The notes below the pieces were generated by a model. That model saw only the letters and a list, made by a program, of their open reading frames with translations. It did no database searches and was not told where the DNA came from. The translations under genes were made by a program, and so were the position numbers. Below are positions 1 through 12,890 of a stretch of 64,000 nt of DNA, in pieces (positions within the stretch are counted from its first letter, which is position 1; each line of letters begins with the position of its first letter). The DNA is taken from positions 114,797 to 178,796 of the forward strand of contig JBNGIQ010009279.1 in the NCBI GenBank assembly GCA_049999765.1, written 5' to 3'. The stretch comes from Phaeoceros laevis. Its lineage: Eukaryota > Anthocerotophyta > Anthocerotopsida > Notothyladales.

Positions 1-626
1 CATGGGCATGGGGGTATGGGGGTGCATCCATGCGGCCATCGGCCTGCCCACAACGCCCCGCATGTGCGCGAGAGAGACGGGCGTGCCAGAAGGAGTCGGA
101 CCCACCACCTCGCACGCTAACCCTCATCAATACTTGTGTCACGTTAAGAGACGGGCAACTGAGGGCTTCTAAAATCGGCGCATGGGAGGACATTTCTCGG
201 CCGCCGCCCGCAGGTGGCGCAATAAAAACGAATACCTGCATCAAGCGATACTTCAGCGCCCAATAACCGGGACATGCTCCGATGGAACATCACTACGTGG
301 GAGCAGAGAGGACTTCCAAATGGCGGCAACGCAGTTCCTTGTGGTGCATGCTGATGAGTGGAAATGCGCACACCATAAATTAGTTTAGTCCAGTGGCACC
401 TGAGTGGATGGAACCCGCTCTCTTTGCACTCTGGTGAATGGCCGCCAGGAGATCATAATTGCTGCACTGCCAGGCTCATTTTGCAGCTCGAGGGAGGGAG
501 AAGAAATTCGTTGTTCAAACATTGCGGTCTCAGAATCTGTTCCTGTTTGCTGCAGGAACATTCCTACAAATTACCGCGAGCTAGCTCACTCAAAATAGAT
601 AGTTCCACGAGTTGGAGAAAAGGAAG
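1..626. other. Left-edge intergenic stretch, no gene seen
   Basis: Only short overlapping open frames without family features are present. The last part is probably the promoter and 5' UTR of the cadherin-like gene that starts at 627. Confidence 0.4.
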
Positions 627-1725
627 ATGTGTTTGGCAACACAATGTGCGCATGTGCTGTACGCTCTTCTCCTCTTTGTGCTGTGTGTCAATCTTTCCCA
701 TGAGCGAGCTACTCCCGGAGAATCGGCGCACGAATGGCCTGGTTTTCAGCAAAAACATGCCGCTAGCTTCTTGTGCAACCGGGAGGAGTGCGGTAATGAA
801 GGGCTAGTTACCAATATCGACCAGGGGCGGGCAGGTGCAGGGACAGAACCAGGAATCCTCCAAGAAGGGAGACCTCATGAGGCAGAGGATTGGGCAAAGA
901 GCAGGACACCACTCCATCCTGGAATTGCTTTCACCAGCCAGCCTTCTGTTCCCGGCCGCAGCCTCGTAGCAAAGCTCAAAGACCTGGTGGTCTCCGTCGG
1001 CGAGTTGGAGCCTTCATTCAGTCCATTCGTCTACGATTACGATGTCTCAGTGCCTGCTCATGCATCGAGTATTCAGGTCACCGTGGTGCTTCCTAAGCAG
1101 GTGCAGCCTCTTAGAAAATCTGTTCTTTCCACGTTTTTGAAGTGTCGAGATTGAGCACGGCTGTGTAATTTTATGACTCTTAGAGCATCAATTGTTCACA
1201 GGATGAGGAGAACTACGTTGTGAAGCTGGAAGGCATTCCTCTGGCCAGTGGCATCGAGAGCCCCCCGTTGGAGATCCGTGATCATGACGACGAGAAGGCC
1301 ACATTCAGGATCACCGTCAGTGCTCTGGCATATCATCCATCAGTTTACACCATCTACGTGGCCCGAGGTACCACCGCCTTTCAATGCCACTCAGCAATTC
1401 CGAAGCACCTTCAGTGCTGCTGTGAATTTCCACTGAGTTTCCACGTCTGTTCTGGTTTGCAGAGTTGGAGAGCGAACCTTCAGGTGTTGTGCGAATTCTT
1501 CTCTTTGTTTTAACTGGTGTCCTACTGGTGGCCGTGGTGGTCTTCCTGGCTTATTCTGTGTACCTTTGCGTGCTGTCGGGAAGGGAGAGGGGTTGGTGGC
1601 CTTTCCGTTACCCTCTTCGGGAGCCGACTCCTACAGAATACACTCCCATAGCAGAAGCAGCGGGAGCCGATTCGGAAACTCCCTCAAAGTCCGGCGCATC
1701 CGAGCTTGGACATAGCACAACATGA
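627..1725 (+). CDS. Single-pass membrane protein with cadherin-like beta-sandwich domain
   Basis: Three exons join in frame: 627-1100, 1202-1367 and 1463-1725, giving 300 residues. The ATG at 627 was chosen because it opens directly into a hydrophobic signal peptide (about residues 8-24, rich in Leu/Val) with no upstream in-frame ATG. Residues about 118-215 read as a cadherin-like beta-sandwich (Pfam PF12733 style): a 'LVVSVGELEPSFSP' strand, then Y-x-Y-x-V, then a 'PSVYTIYVAR' closing strand. Exon 3 supplies one strong transmembrane helix (about 222-245) and a short Pro/Thr-rich cytoplasmic tail. The predicted topology is extracellular N-terminus, one membrane span, short tail, at the plasma membrane or in the secretory path. 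Role unknown; an adhesion or carbohydrate-binding function would be a guess. The fold assignment is from pattern recognition only. Confidence 0.6.
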
Positions 1726-3358
1726 GCTTGGGCATGTATACATGGTTCTAGGTCTTAAAATTGTGCAGGCCTGGCTTGTTGAAAATATCATCCATGGTTA
1801 GGTTGCATGCCTACCCGCCTTACTTGGACCTGTGATCCACTGCAAGCATGGGATTTCCACTGGCAGACAATTCTAGAAGAAAGGCGCCTCATGGTTCAGA
1901 CTTTTGAGAGAACAGAGGTTCGCACCTCAAGGATGAATTCACTTTGAGGACTTTTCATTTTCAACTTTAGTTCAACGCGTATGTCACGAGTGGCCAACAC
2001 AGCTACGTCAGTTAAGTACATGCGGTTAGGTTCAGTATCGTGTGTCTGTTCCAAGAGGAATGGAGAATGCTCATGATCAATGTGCAAGAGTTGAAAGGAT
2101 CTGAGGACTGAAAGTAGGGGCATTGCTGTGCAGTAGAAATGAACAAAGAAACTGTAGGGGTGGATACGTCGATATACAAATGATGAAAGAAGGAGCCTGT
2201 CGAAGTGGTGATTCACTACCGAAAAACCTTCATCATGGTGTTGCACCTGGCACCATTGTTCATGAGTGACTCTTGGTCTTTTGTCGAACTGGAGAGAGAC
2301 ACAACGACGAAAGACGCCGTACAATTGGAATAATGCCTGTTAGGTTCGAACCGTATTGTAAAATCGCGGTGTTAACCGCATCTCCAGTAAAGCCCAAGAT
2401 AGCACACGTCTACGTCTACTTCACTGAACCTGCGTCTCCTGTTACGCCGATTATGTGCTTCAGCAGGCCGCTTTCCTCATTGGTTTTTTATGCTTCCCTT
2501 TTCATCTCAGTCCATCGCTTTCGGCTCTGAGCGCTGCTTGCATACAGTCGTTTTGCTCCAGGTCCGTTGCAGATTTGAGGCTGCGGCGTGCTGGCCACAG
2601 CTTACGTCTGGGTCGACCGTAACTCCCTGCGAAAGATTTGCCGAGCTTTTAAACAATTGTAAGCAGTTGATTACTCTTTCAGTTCTTGGAGGTTCTTTAT
2701 CCCCTGTCGAACTTTCGCCAATTGTGCTGCCCGCGGACTATTGAGCTCAATGCTCAGTGTGCTCTTCAAGATCGCTGAATTGCTGTGGAGGACCTTTGAA
2801 CAGCGATTTTGCTTGGCATCTCTGAGCCTCTTGTTGCTTCAACACCTGCATGTGCGTGTGAGTGAGATACTCGGTTCAGCTAACAGATTTGCGAAAAAAC
2901 GTTTGTGCCTGGGTATCGGACTGTGGTGCGCTTCCAGATGTAGATGCTGTTAAAATTGTGGTTCTTGTTATGAGTAGTCCTTTCCAAGCCTCCGTAGCTG
3001 TGACATCTGCTGGCTGCCAGGCAATTAGGAGACGGTCAAGCAGACCGAAAACTGTCAAAAGTCCATGCTTTGTTTCGCAATTTGCCTGATAGTCCTGGTC
3101 AAGCGCAATTCCAAAGAAGGAAGACCACTTTGACGTTCTTTGCCTCCAACCTGATTGTTGTCCTAGTGCTCTGAGATTTTTTTTCAAGTTTGCTCATGCG
3201 AGCACTAGCTAGCCACAAGAGTATGCAAAAGACGGTAGCTCCAGCTTCCGTTCTCTAGACTGGTCTGACGACTGTCTTTGGATAGGATATCTGGACCTTC
3301 CTGAGAATCTTTAAGTCGCAGGGTCCTGCGCTCATTTTTTGTTATCTTCGCAACACAG
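1726..3358. other. Intergenic stretch between cadherin-like gene and KUP
   Basis: No conserved protein signal was found on either strand. It should contain the 3' end of the upstream gene and the promoter and 5' UTR of the potassium transporter. The short open frames look like chance. Confidence 0.4.
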
Positions 3359-6300
3359 ATGGGTGACGAGGCGGAGGCAGATGCCAACGGCACTCCAGAC
3401 AGGCCACCAGAAACTCCCGTTTCTCGAGGAACATCTTTCTCTCAGCGACTGGCGAGGAGAATGAGCATGGATTCTCTGGACTTGGAGGCGATGCGGATAC
3501 AGGGGATGTCAAACAGGGGGCAACAGGTCAGAAGACGTAAACCGCTCGCAAAGTTCGATTTCTCAATTGATGAAACTCCAGTACTAGTAGCTTGGTTCTG
3601 ACCTTCGAACTGGCCGTGCACACAGCTCCTTCCATTGTCCATGGTTCTGCGGTTGGCTTACCAAAGCATTGGAGTTGTCTACGGGGACTTGGGCACTTCT
3701 CCACTCTACGTTTTTAGCAGCACCTTCACAAACGGCATTCGGCATAGTGAAGATGTGTTGGGAGCACTTTCTCTTATTATCTACACTCTCACTCTGTTGC
3801 CGCTAGTCAAGTACGTATTCATTGTGCTACGTGCCAATGACAACGGTGAAGGTATGCTGTGGTGCTGCTTTCTGCTTTTGTACTTCATACTTCAACTCTC
3901 AAGACTGTTCTTCAAATGGTGGGAAATGATTGTCCAAGTACAAGCACTGACCGTAGTCAAATTTTGTTGGCTCAGGAGGCACCTTCGCCCTATATTCCCT
4001 CCTATGCAGGCACGCCAAAATAAGCCTAATTCCGAACTATGAGCCAACCGACTCAGAGTTGTCACAGTACAGATTGCAGCTCCCAACTGGTAGCAGGCAG
4101 CAGGCTCTGGCACAGAAACTGAAGGACAAAATTGAGCAATCTCACGTTCTGAAGACAGCGATCCTCATTCTTGTGCTTTTAGGGACTGCTTGTGTAATAG
4201 GCGATGGAGTTTTGACTCCCTCTATCTCAGGTACTTCTCAGAGCTGGATATGTATGCAGATCTAGACTGGAGGCCGTGGAAGTCCTGGTCGCTCCAGAAT
4301 ACTCGCACCAGTTAAACATGGTGATTCAAATGAACATCGAGTGCTAATCGTTCGCCCTCTCTACATGTGCAGTACTCTCAGCAATTCAGGGAATTAAGAA
4401 CGCAACACCGAAGTTCAACCAGAGTAAGTCTTGTGGATTGCTGTCATTGCAGCTCGCTGTGTTGATATTGATTGACATTGGCTTCGCTCGTGCAGCTGTG
4501 GTGGTTGTGGTATCCTCCGTCATATTGGCTTTGTTGTTCAGCTTACAGCGAATCGGTACCAGCAAAGTAGGGTTTCTGTTTGCGCCCGTGGTACTCCTAT
4601 GGTTTCTCTGCATTGCCATTCTTGGCCTTTACAATATTATCAAACACGATCCAACCGTGCTCAAGGCGTTAAGCCCACATCACATCTTTAAGTACTTCAT
4701 ACGCAACAAGGAAGAGGCATGGGTTTCTCTAGGGGGCATTGTACTTTGCGTAACAGGCAAGTTTGTAAACTCCTTTAGTTTAGGACTACCTCCTTTAGCT
4801 ATTACCGACTACACACTCAAGTTGCTAAACCTTGTCGTGATTTGCGCTTATGCAGGCACTGAGGCTATGTATGCAGATTTGGGCCATTTCTCTGTTAGAT
4901 CCATACAGGTTTCTTGCTTTACATTTTCCAGGTGCATACCTCCTGTTATGGCTTGAGTTTGTGCGTTGTGACTATGAAGTCCATGGAAGTAACTTGGTAT
5001 ACTTCGAAAGTGCATGCAGATAGCGTTTACAACATTAGTTTACCCATGCCTTCTGCTAGCCTATATAGGGCAAGGCGCTTACCTCCAGAAGTACCCGGCT
5101 GATGTTGTTGATGCTTTTTACAAGTCGATTCCAGGTAACCTCACACTTGGGAAGCATACTTTCGTGCATCCTTTTGTTGGTTGAAATACAGAGTACCTGT
5201 TCATACACCGTTGTGCCACAGATCCGGTGTACTGGCCGATGTTTCTAGTTGCAACCGCCGCAGCCATGATAGCAAGCCAAGCCATGATATCGGCAGTCTT
5301 CTCCATCATCAAACAGGCTATGGCAATGGCATGCTTCCCCAGGGTGAAAATTGTTCATACTTCTGAACGATTTCCTGGACAAATATACATTCCAGAAATT
5401 AATTGGTTGCTTATGATCCTCTGCCTTGCTATCACCATTGGTTTCCGAGACACTTCGAAAATCGGGCACGCGTACGGTAAGTATGTCCTGTCTGTGGTCT
5501 TGGTGCATGGCACCTTTAAGCATGGAAGCGTGACTCTGTTTTGTTCATCTTTTTCACAGGAATTGCGGTGGTAGCTGTAATGTTAGTTACAACAGTTCTG
5601 CTGACCCTTATTATGCTACTCATTTGGCAAACCCACCTGAGCTGCGCCATCGGCTTCCTTCTTATTTTCGGACTTGTTGAGACAACCTACTTCAGCTCTA
5701 TGCTCTCAAAAATAGCGGAGGGAGGGTGGGTACCATTGGCTTTCACCGGGTTTTTCCTGCTCGTCATGTATTCCTGGCACTATGGGCAACGATCGAAGTA
5801 CGAGTATGAAGTCCTTCATCGAGTGCACATGGACTGGATTCAGGCTCTAGGTACCACTTTGGGAGCTGTGAGGTTGCCTGGAATTGGACTTGTTTACTCG
5901 GACTACGTCCACGGGGTGCCTGTTATTTTTACCCATCTGCTGAAGAACCTGCCGGCTATGCACTCCATTATCTGCTTTGTCACCATCAAGTACCTGCACG
6001 TGCCACGGGTCACGGACGACGAGAGGTTCCTCGTCCGAAGAGTCGGCACCAAGGACTTCAGGATGTACAGATGCGCAGTCAGATACGGCTACACAGAAAC
6101 AAGAAAAGGGGCTGATGATTTCCAAAACCAGCTGATTGCAAGCCTGGCTAATTTCATCTGCCGCGAAGCTCTGATTGCCAACCAGCCCCAAGTGCCTGTC
6201 GCCACACCAGCCGCATCTCCTCCCAGAAGTCCTTCAACGCAGGAGATCACAGACTCAGGTGAAACAGGTATTGACTGTACAGATGCTGAGAGTAACCTAG

Positions 6301-6641
6301 ACGGAAGCGTCAGGAGCACTGCCGCCGGGCGAATGTCATCAGATAAGGTTGAGGGAGACCCAGTGGTCGGTGTTTTGCCGGGAGGGTTCTTGCAAGTCTG
6401 CGGCCACCGGGATCCGAGACTAGAGGACGACATCCGGTTCCTGTACAAGGCAAAAGAGGCCGGGGTGGTCTATTTATTGGGTCACACACATGTGAAGGCG
6501 AACAAGCGGGCCTCGGTGGCTAAGCGGTTTGTGATCAACTACCTGTATTCATTTTTGAAACGGAACTGCCGGGAGAGTGGGGCTGCCCTAATGATCCCCC
6601 ACGAGTGTTTGGTTGAGGTGGGCCTTATATATGACGTTTGA
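3359..6641 (+). CDS. KUP/HAK/KT potassium transporter
   Basis: Nine exons join in frame: 3359-3526, 3626-3851, 3976-4230, 4373-4423, 4496-4756, 4856-4908, 5020-5134, 5222-5476 and 5560-6641, giving 821 residues, a normal family length. It mediates H+-coupled K+ uptake across the plasma membrane or tonoplast. The family signature [13 protein letters not shown] lies at residues 72-84, [10 protein letters not shown] near 130, [10 protein letters not shown] near 205, [13 protein letters not shown] near 325 and the [10 protein letters not shown] segment in the last exon. About 12 membrane helices are visible, followed by a long cytoplasmic C-terminal half with a Ser/Pro-rich insert (about 670-750). 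Intron 5 has a GC donor (AG|GCAAGT at 4757) instead of GT. The N-terminal 56 residues are hydrophilic and Ser/Arg-rich. The first exon junction is the least certain. It is convergent with the sulfotransferase gene, with 310 bp between the stop codons. Confidence 0.95.
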
Positions 6642-6951
6642 TGAGGTAGTACGGAGGAAGTGGAAACACAATTTTGCGGACTAAGTAGCAAGTACTATGA
6701 AGAGGAAGGAAAATTCTGAGGAATTATCGGTCTCCTTCGGGCCTTCACCAAATTGCAAATACATTTTGATGGGTGCACATCATTCCTTGCGGGATCGACG
6801 ACATCGCCATTCGTTGGGTCTAACAGAGGATCCAGGGCACAGTTCCAAATATACGTCACCGAAAGGACATCTACCGGTCAGCTTTTGGCTGAGACTGGTC
6901 TGACTCAACTCAGGGGAGTATCAATGGGGTTGGATAAGTATACAAAAATTT
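6642..6951. other. Convergent 3' intergenic spacer
   Basis: The stretch lies between the stop codons of the KUP gene (+) and the sulfotransferase gene (-). It presumably holds both 3' UTRs. No gene or repeat is recognised. Confidence 0.5.
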
Positions 6952-8386
6952 TTAACCATATCTGTCATCTGCTAAAAATGTCTCGTACTCTGTACCGGAT
7001 AACCTTTTCGCGACTTCAGACCAATTTTGTATCTGTTGTGAAAGGGGTTTTCTGTGAATTTTCACCTGCTTGCTCTCGAGCTTTCTGGCTGGAACCCCCA
7101 AAAAATTTTCAATCTCCAGCAAACTCTGTAACCAAAAACAAATACAAGGTTTGCTTCAGGAAGCTCAGGATCTTCAAGAGACACGGGGAGCTGAGGCCAC
7201 GAGCTACTAACCTTTTTGCCCTGAATAACATCTTCGTAATAGACAACCATGAGTCGGGAGCTGTTGAATACTGAGGCAGCATGGTTCGTGATCTGCTGTA
7301 CTCGCTGCAGGTTGGATACCAGATGATCCACGTCGATTGCGGGTCTAAACTCTGCCAGCATTTCTGCCTGAAAAAAGAAAGCAAAATGAGTCAGGGACTC
7401 CATCATCTGTACGCAGATCACAGACAAGAAGTCAGACGCCTCAACCCACCTCTTCTTCGGAGTGGACATGAGATTTATGAGTTCCATTTAATTGTTTTGC
7501 TTGCCGATCATATGCATTTGCTAGAATTGATATTAGCCTTCTCAGGGTGTTCCGCCTGAGCAGGAGGATGACGGAAACACCTCTTTGCTGCATGTAGGCA
7601 GCCACTTCTCGCCTGTACTCCATTGCACCCTGCAAAACCTTATTCTCAGAGAAAAAACACCACCACACACAAAACCACAAGAGCAGAGACTATTGGAGAA
7701 ATGACTAATCACACCGGTAGATGATGTACAAGCCCCTCTCCAATATAGACTCACCTGATTAAGCATCCACTTGAAGCCAACTGCTGCAGTGCATTCATTC
7801 TTTGCAGCACTGCTAGCCCAATCTAAGTTATAAACTCTGTCGAGAGTCTCCACAATGGTTGAAAAATTTTCGCGTCTTTCTTTCACCGAAAATACTTCAC
7901 CATGTGAGCTGATGTTGGGATGATCGTTCAAGAGAGTTTCGAACCATCCGCTCCCTGACCTTTGCATAGATAAAATAACGAAGTAGTGTACAGGTGTGCA
8001 TTCACATTCCTCCCTGAACAGAAACCACAGCACGGGTTACATTTCCTGGAGACTGATAATGGGGTCCAGTGCTTCGTCACAACGATAATAGGAAGGGGGG
8101 CCTTGCTTTTATGAACTCACCGACTGTAGGTCGAAGGTTCCGGGTAGTGTACTGCAAAGTTGTCCACTTCACTTTTCGGGCACCTCCCCTCGATGCCATC
8201 AGCCGCAGACACTGAATGACCCATTGTCCAATCAACTCCGACGAAACACAAATAGACTGCAGAGATTCCCACCATCACTAACATGAAGAGTTTCCATATG
8301 ATGGATGCCTTCTTCAGTACTTTCCCCCCACCAATGTCCGATTGTGGGATCCCGGAGTTGAGCAAACTTTTCAGCCCGGATAACAT
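6952..8386 (-). CDS. Type II membrane sulfotransferase (NodH-like P-loop family)
   Basis: Five exons, read on the minus strand: 8386-8121, 8013-7755, 7629-7450, 7367-7212 and 7125-6952, all joining in frame to give 344 residues. The ATG at 8386 precedes a short basic tail and one hydrophobic anchor (about 29-50), the topology of Golgi sulfotransferases. The PAPS 5'-phosphosulfate loop is visible as SMQRSGSGWFETLL (about 104-117), followed by N-H-P and SSHGE. A 3'-phosphate binding strand V-I-L-L-L-R-R-N-x3-R lies in exon 3. MVVYYEDV is at the end of exon 4, and the last exon carries KQVKIHRKPLSQQ and the closing GTEYETFLAD. The reaction would be transfer of sulfate from PAPS to a carbohydrate or peptidyl acceptor; the substrate cannot be told from sequence. 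It lies head to tail with POLD3. Confidence 0.85.
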
Positions 8387-8973
8387 GACTCCTTTGTCGT
8401 AATACCGAACATGAACTAGCCTTGGCAGCTAAAGCATAGCGGATCCCTGGTGAATACGAATGAGCAAGAATGCGCATTCGCTGGAGCTGGCGATGAACTC
8501 TCGCTGCGAGGCAGGAAACCCTACCACTAGCAGCATCGATTGCGCTCTCTACCAGCACAAACAAGGTCCGTAGTACAGGAATCGTTGCAAGCAGGCCGGA
8601 AAAACGTATTCCCACCACCATGGAAGGGGGTAGACGCTGGGGCAGACCAGTCATGCAAACTGAGATCCGCATAAAGGGCAGCAACGGCTGCACCACCATG
8701 TGGAATTGCGGGTCCTGCCCTCCCTGGCGTTAGTGCACGCCACGCGGGATCCGCGGCAAGTGGTTGAATCATGGCGGCCAGGGTCAAAACGCGTTGCGGG
8801 CCCTACACGAATGACACTCCGTAATGATTCATAATTCATGCGCGCCCCGTTTTGCGGTTGGCGGGCCGCATTCCAATATGCACGTCGGCGGTCAATGACT
8901 CTGGAATAGTGTGCACTCTGCTGCAGCAATGTGAAACAGTGACCCCAAGCGTGAAATATATCCCTTCTTTCCA
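8387..8973. other. Intergenic spacer between POLD3 and sulfotransferase
   Basis: The stretch lies between POLD3 3' end and the sulfotransferase start, both on the minus strand. It is moderately GC-rich with several overlapping open frames, none with a recognisable domain. It probably holds the sulfotransferase promoter. Confidence 0.4.
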
Positions 8974-11582
8974 CTATTTCCTCTTAAAAAATGAGAACAG
9001 ATTGCCCTGCTGTGGGACTTTGCCATCACCCTTTCCTCCGTTTTTGCTTGTGAGCTTAGTATTTGGCTTCTGTTGCTGCCCAGATGTACTTGCAGCTGAC
9101 TGAGCTTTTTGTTGCAACTTGGCCGGTCCGCTTCCAGGATTTGGCCTGCATTCGAGGGAATGTATCAATTGACAGTTGATACACAAGGAACCGCGAGGGC
9201 AGACGGTATGCCAAAGTAGCAGTACCTGCTTTTTAGGACACTCTCACTTTCCGCTGAAAGCTGCTTCGTTGCAGAAGTTGCTGGTTTCTTTGCAGGATGC
9301 TCAGGAGTAGCCTCGTACACTGCTCACAAAAAGTAGGAAATATGACAAAGCATGAAGTACCATACCAGACAATCAATTGCAAGACAGAAACTTCTACACG
9401 TATGCACAAAAAACAAAGACTAGACGTGAAGTATAACCTTCTCGGCCACGCTCATCTATCGTCTTTTTCACCAGCCTTCGCTTCTTGATGTCAACTTTGC
9501 GTGTGGAGGCATCCTTGACAGGTTTGCATGTTTCTCCATCTGTCTCCATTTTGCTACCAGTACTTGACTGTCCACACTCCACATCTCCAGGGCTTTCAGC
9601 TCTGTTCGTTTCTTCCTTCGATGTAGTTTCTTGAGGACTGTTCGATTTTTCATCAGGAACCGCCTTGGCTTCTGACTCCAGAGAAGCCTCCTCACCTTCT
9701 TGGTGTCTACCAGGGCTCCCAGGTTCCTCGACAAGCTCTTGTTTGGCAGACAGCTCATCCCCTTCTGCTGCCACCACTGTGCTTTCAGGAGCACGAGGAG
9801 GTGCCCCTGGTGAGGACAAGCTGACAGTGCCCCCTTGGTCGTCGTCATCGTCAGAACTATCATCCTGCATGATGACATGCCGTTGCCTTCTCTTAACACG
9901 GCCCCTTACATGAGCAAAATCTTCTGCATCATCGTCACTGCTACCATCATTTGGAACCTCCAAAGCTTGTAGCTGAGCTTCTGCATCACCTGGGACTGTC
10001 ACAACACGAAACACTTCCTAAATGTTTCATTCAAGCAAATGCTGACATCCAGGAACCAATGAAAGACATCTGCTTTGACCCACAAATTCACACGACTCCG
10101 ACAAAGCATGAAATCAACTCTACCTCTGAAGTGGACAGTCAAATACTGAACAATGGTGAAACATAACAGAGGTTTACAATACCTGCACTTGGCTGTTGCA
10201 GAACTGCCTTCTCTGGAACTGCTGCTATATCCTTTGGCTTAGCACGTCCCCATAAATTGGCCAAAGAGCCTCCTTGACCAGCTGCTCCAGTTGTCTTCCG
10301 TTTCCCCGTAGCTACAGCTGCAATAGTTGGTTTGGAAGATACATTTGGTGGCTTTGCTGCTGATGCCTTCCCGTTTGTCGCACTCTCAGAGTGCGCAGCA
10401 ATTGTTGAGGCTGCCCCTGCCCCTGGAAGTCGTCTAGCAGGCGCAGGCTTCTGAACTGGTTGCTGTCCATAAACGTGTGCATGCTTTATCTCGGCTTTCA
10501 CAGGTTCAACTGAGGGAACATTCTTATTTGCTTGAAGAGGTACGGCCGGCACAGGTGCTGCAGGCACAATTCGTGGATGCCTGTCGCTTGTTGTACGGGT
10601 CACACATTTGTTTGAAATACCGCTCAACCTGCAAGCAGGCCAGATGTGCCTGCATAAGAATCATTCTGTCGCAAAAATTCTTTTCTAAGGATCTGCACAA
10701 AAATTTATAAGTGATCAAATTTCTCGGTGCCAACAACAAAAAGCATTCACGAAGGCAAACAAACAAACGGGAGAAACCTGTTATCTCGAAGGCAGTTATT
10801 GGTCTCAAGTGGCTGGTTGAAAAACTCCGTGGCCTGAACGAAGTCTGTGCTCCATAGGTCAGCGGAATCCTTTGGGAGAGTAGGTTGCAGACTGTAGACA
10901 TGACAAGAGGTCGAGGCCACCAGACATTGCTTCGCTTCTGCAGTGCACAAGAATTAGGAATTAGGAGAACTCAAAAATAAAATTAATTACAACATCCATG
11001 TCAACGAATGTCAGGACTGACTAACACGATCAAAAAGTTATTAGTGAGCATAGAGTGGTCACCCTACCTTCCAACTTGCTCCTCGACACCAACTGCACCG
11101 AGTAGTTACACTGCTGCAGGTCAGTCCATCCCGATACTGCATACACCACTTGTACGTCTTCGTTTTTCTCATTTGCAAAATGCTGGAGCAACCTACACAG
11201 CCACAGAGAACAGCTCAGGTCACTTTTCCTCCTTGTGGCAGTGCTGGTAAACCCAGAATACAGATCTGTTAAGCATCCTTTCGCTGACAACGTGCAGGAA
11301 GCAGCGCAAATCTCTTTAAACAGTACTTCACCTCTTTGCTCTGTTTGCTGGGATGGAGAACTTCCAACTGAGCCACTTGTACGAAACCTGCAGAATTCGA
11401 TTAGAGAATAGACTAGCCGCAGGTTCTGTTGAACATCTCCAAGAAACACAGAGACAATTTGCCAGCAGTCTGGCCACACTCGCACTGCGTCTTCGTTGAC
11501 TCACCACTTGGAGACAATCTACCACCAGCGCTTCAAGTTGGCTTAGAATTTCTCCATCGGAAAGAGCACATGGTTCTACCAT
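8974..11582 (-). CDS. POLD3: DNA polymerase delta subunit 3 (Cdc27/p66)
   Basis: Eight exons on the minus strand: 11582-11505, 11387-11332, 11192-11068, 10937-10778, 10628-10183, 9995-9438, 9319-9226 and 9145-8974, about 562 residues. This is the accessory subunit that links the replicative polymerase to PCNA in the nucleus. The N-terminal winged-helix part carries VVSYKWLS, VVYAVSGW, the CHVYSLQ strand, FVQATEFFNQP and NNCLRDNR. The middle is low-complexity, acidic and basic, with SLANLWGRAKPKD and a conserved DIKKRRLVKKTIDERGRE block. The extreme C-terminus is QGNLFSFFKRK, a textbook PIP box (Q-x2-L-x2-F-F) for PCNA binding. The start ATG at 11582 is forced, because the next upstream ATG runs into a stop. 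The exon 6 acceptor has two candidate AGs six bases apart (exon top 9995 or 9989), so two residues are uncertain. Confidence 0.92.
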
Positions 11583-12890
11583 TGTCTCCAGCCTACGCTC
11601 CCGCAACGTACATGGTTATACGTCCACCTGGTCGCATAAGATCGTTCCTCTATGGTGGGACGAAGGTGTGGACTCCACCCTAAACCCTTCAGAGTCTTGT
11701 TACTTCGAACGGCTTCCCGCCAGAACTAGACTTTATAGATGGCATGGAGTTAGATGGGCAGTTACTCGTGCAGCGGTCTTCCTAAAGCGCGGGACCCACT
11801 ACCTACCCATCCATGGTGACTCCTGTGTCCTTTCGCACCAGTTTTTGCCACCGTTCTGACGTTCTGACTATGTCAGGATGTGCTAGAAATATCAATAAAG
11901 GTTTTTCGCCACCAAAAAAAAACCAATAAACGTAAACAATTTACTAGCCAGGACTCAGCTATCGCATCACGTATCACGATTCACGACAGAACTCACAGTG
12001 TTCTTTTTCCAAATATAGGGAAGAAGAAGAGGAAGTTTCTTTCCAGAGTGTGACGAGGTAAAAACCACACGGTGGCGAAATAGTGGCAATAGCCGGGTGG
12101 CTCCTACCATCATGCACGAGCATTCTGGATTAGGTGGCCCCCGTCGAGAGGGGGACTACCGGGGCGTAGAAAGGGAGCTCCGGTCACCCCCTTGCGGCGG
12201 TATTTGGACTCCATAGCAGTTTAGGGCTCCTTTAAGGTGAGATTGTCCCTATTTACTAGCAAGTTATCACCCGTATAAGATTCATACATAGCCTCGACCT
12301 TTTTTTTCTTGCAAGCAATCAATCACCCCCAATTGTCGTTTTGTAAACACTATTCGAGTTGGTGTGAACACCTTATCCACCTATATGGAATACATTCAAG
12401 TGCACATGCAAGAGAGAGAGAGAGAGAAGTAAGTTGTGGTGCGTTTGGTCACTGCCTAGGGAGCAAAGGAAGTCCTGATTGCTCCAGGTTGTGGAAAAGA
12501 CTTATCCTGGGCTAACATGACTTGACAAGCCTTGTTAGCTCCCAAGTTTAGCTTAGAAAAGGAAACCGAAGCGCAGCGGGAAAGGAGGTGTAAATCCAGC
12601 AAGTATGAAAGGTTCAAAGTAAAGAAATAGTGGATCCTCGTATGAAGATTGATGATGCTCAATGTGCTTGGGAGGCATAGGTACATTCAAGCTCAGTTTG
12701 AGACTCAATTACGAAATTACAACAATTATGAAATCAACGAAAGAAATAGTGGATCGTCTTATAAAGATTTCAGGATGCAAAGCAAAAAAATTAGTATCAA
12801 TTGTGTTGCTTCAAGTTGCATGTCTAGTAGCGAGTTTTTATAATTATGTACAGCAGAAGTTTAGTAATAGTCATGAGCTTAACATGATGG
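11583..12890. other. Intergenic stretch with simple repeats
   Basis: No gene recognised. It includes a GC-rich block (about 12060-12230), a short (GA)n run at 12411-12428 and two similar 30-bp segments around 12622 and 12742. The left end is the POLD3 promoter. Confidence 0.4.
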
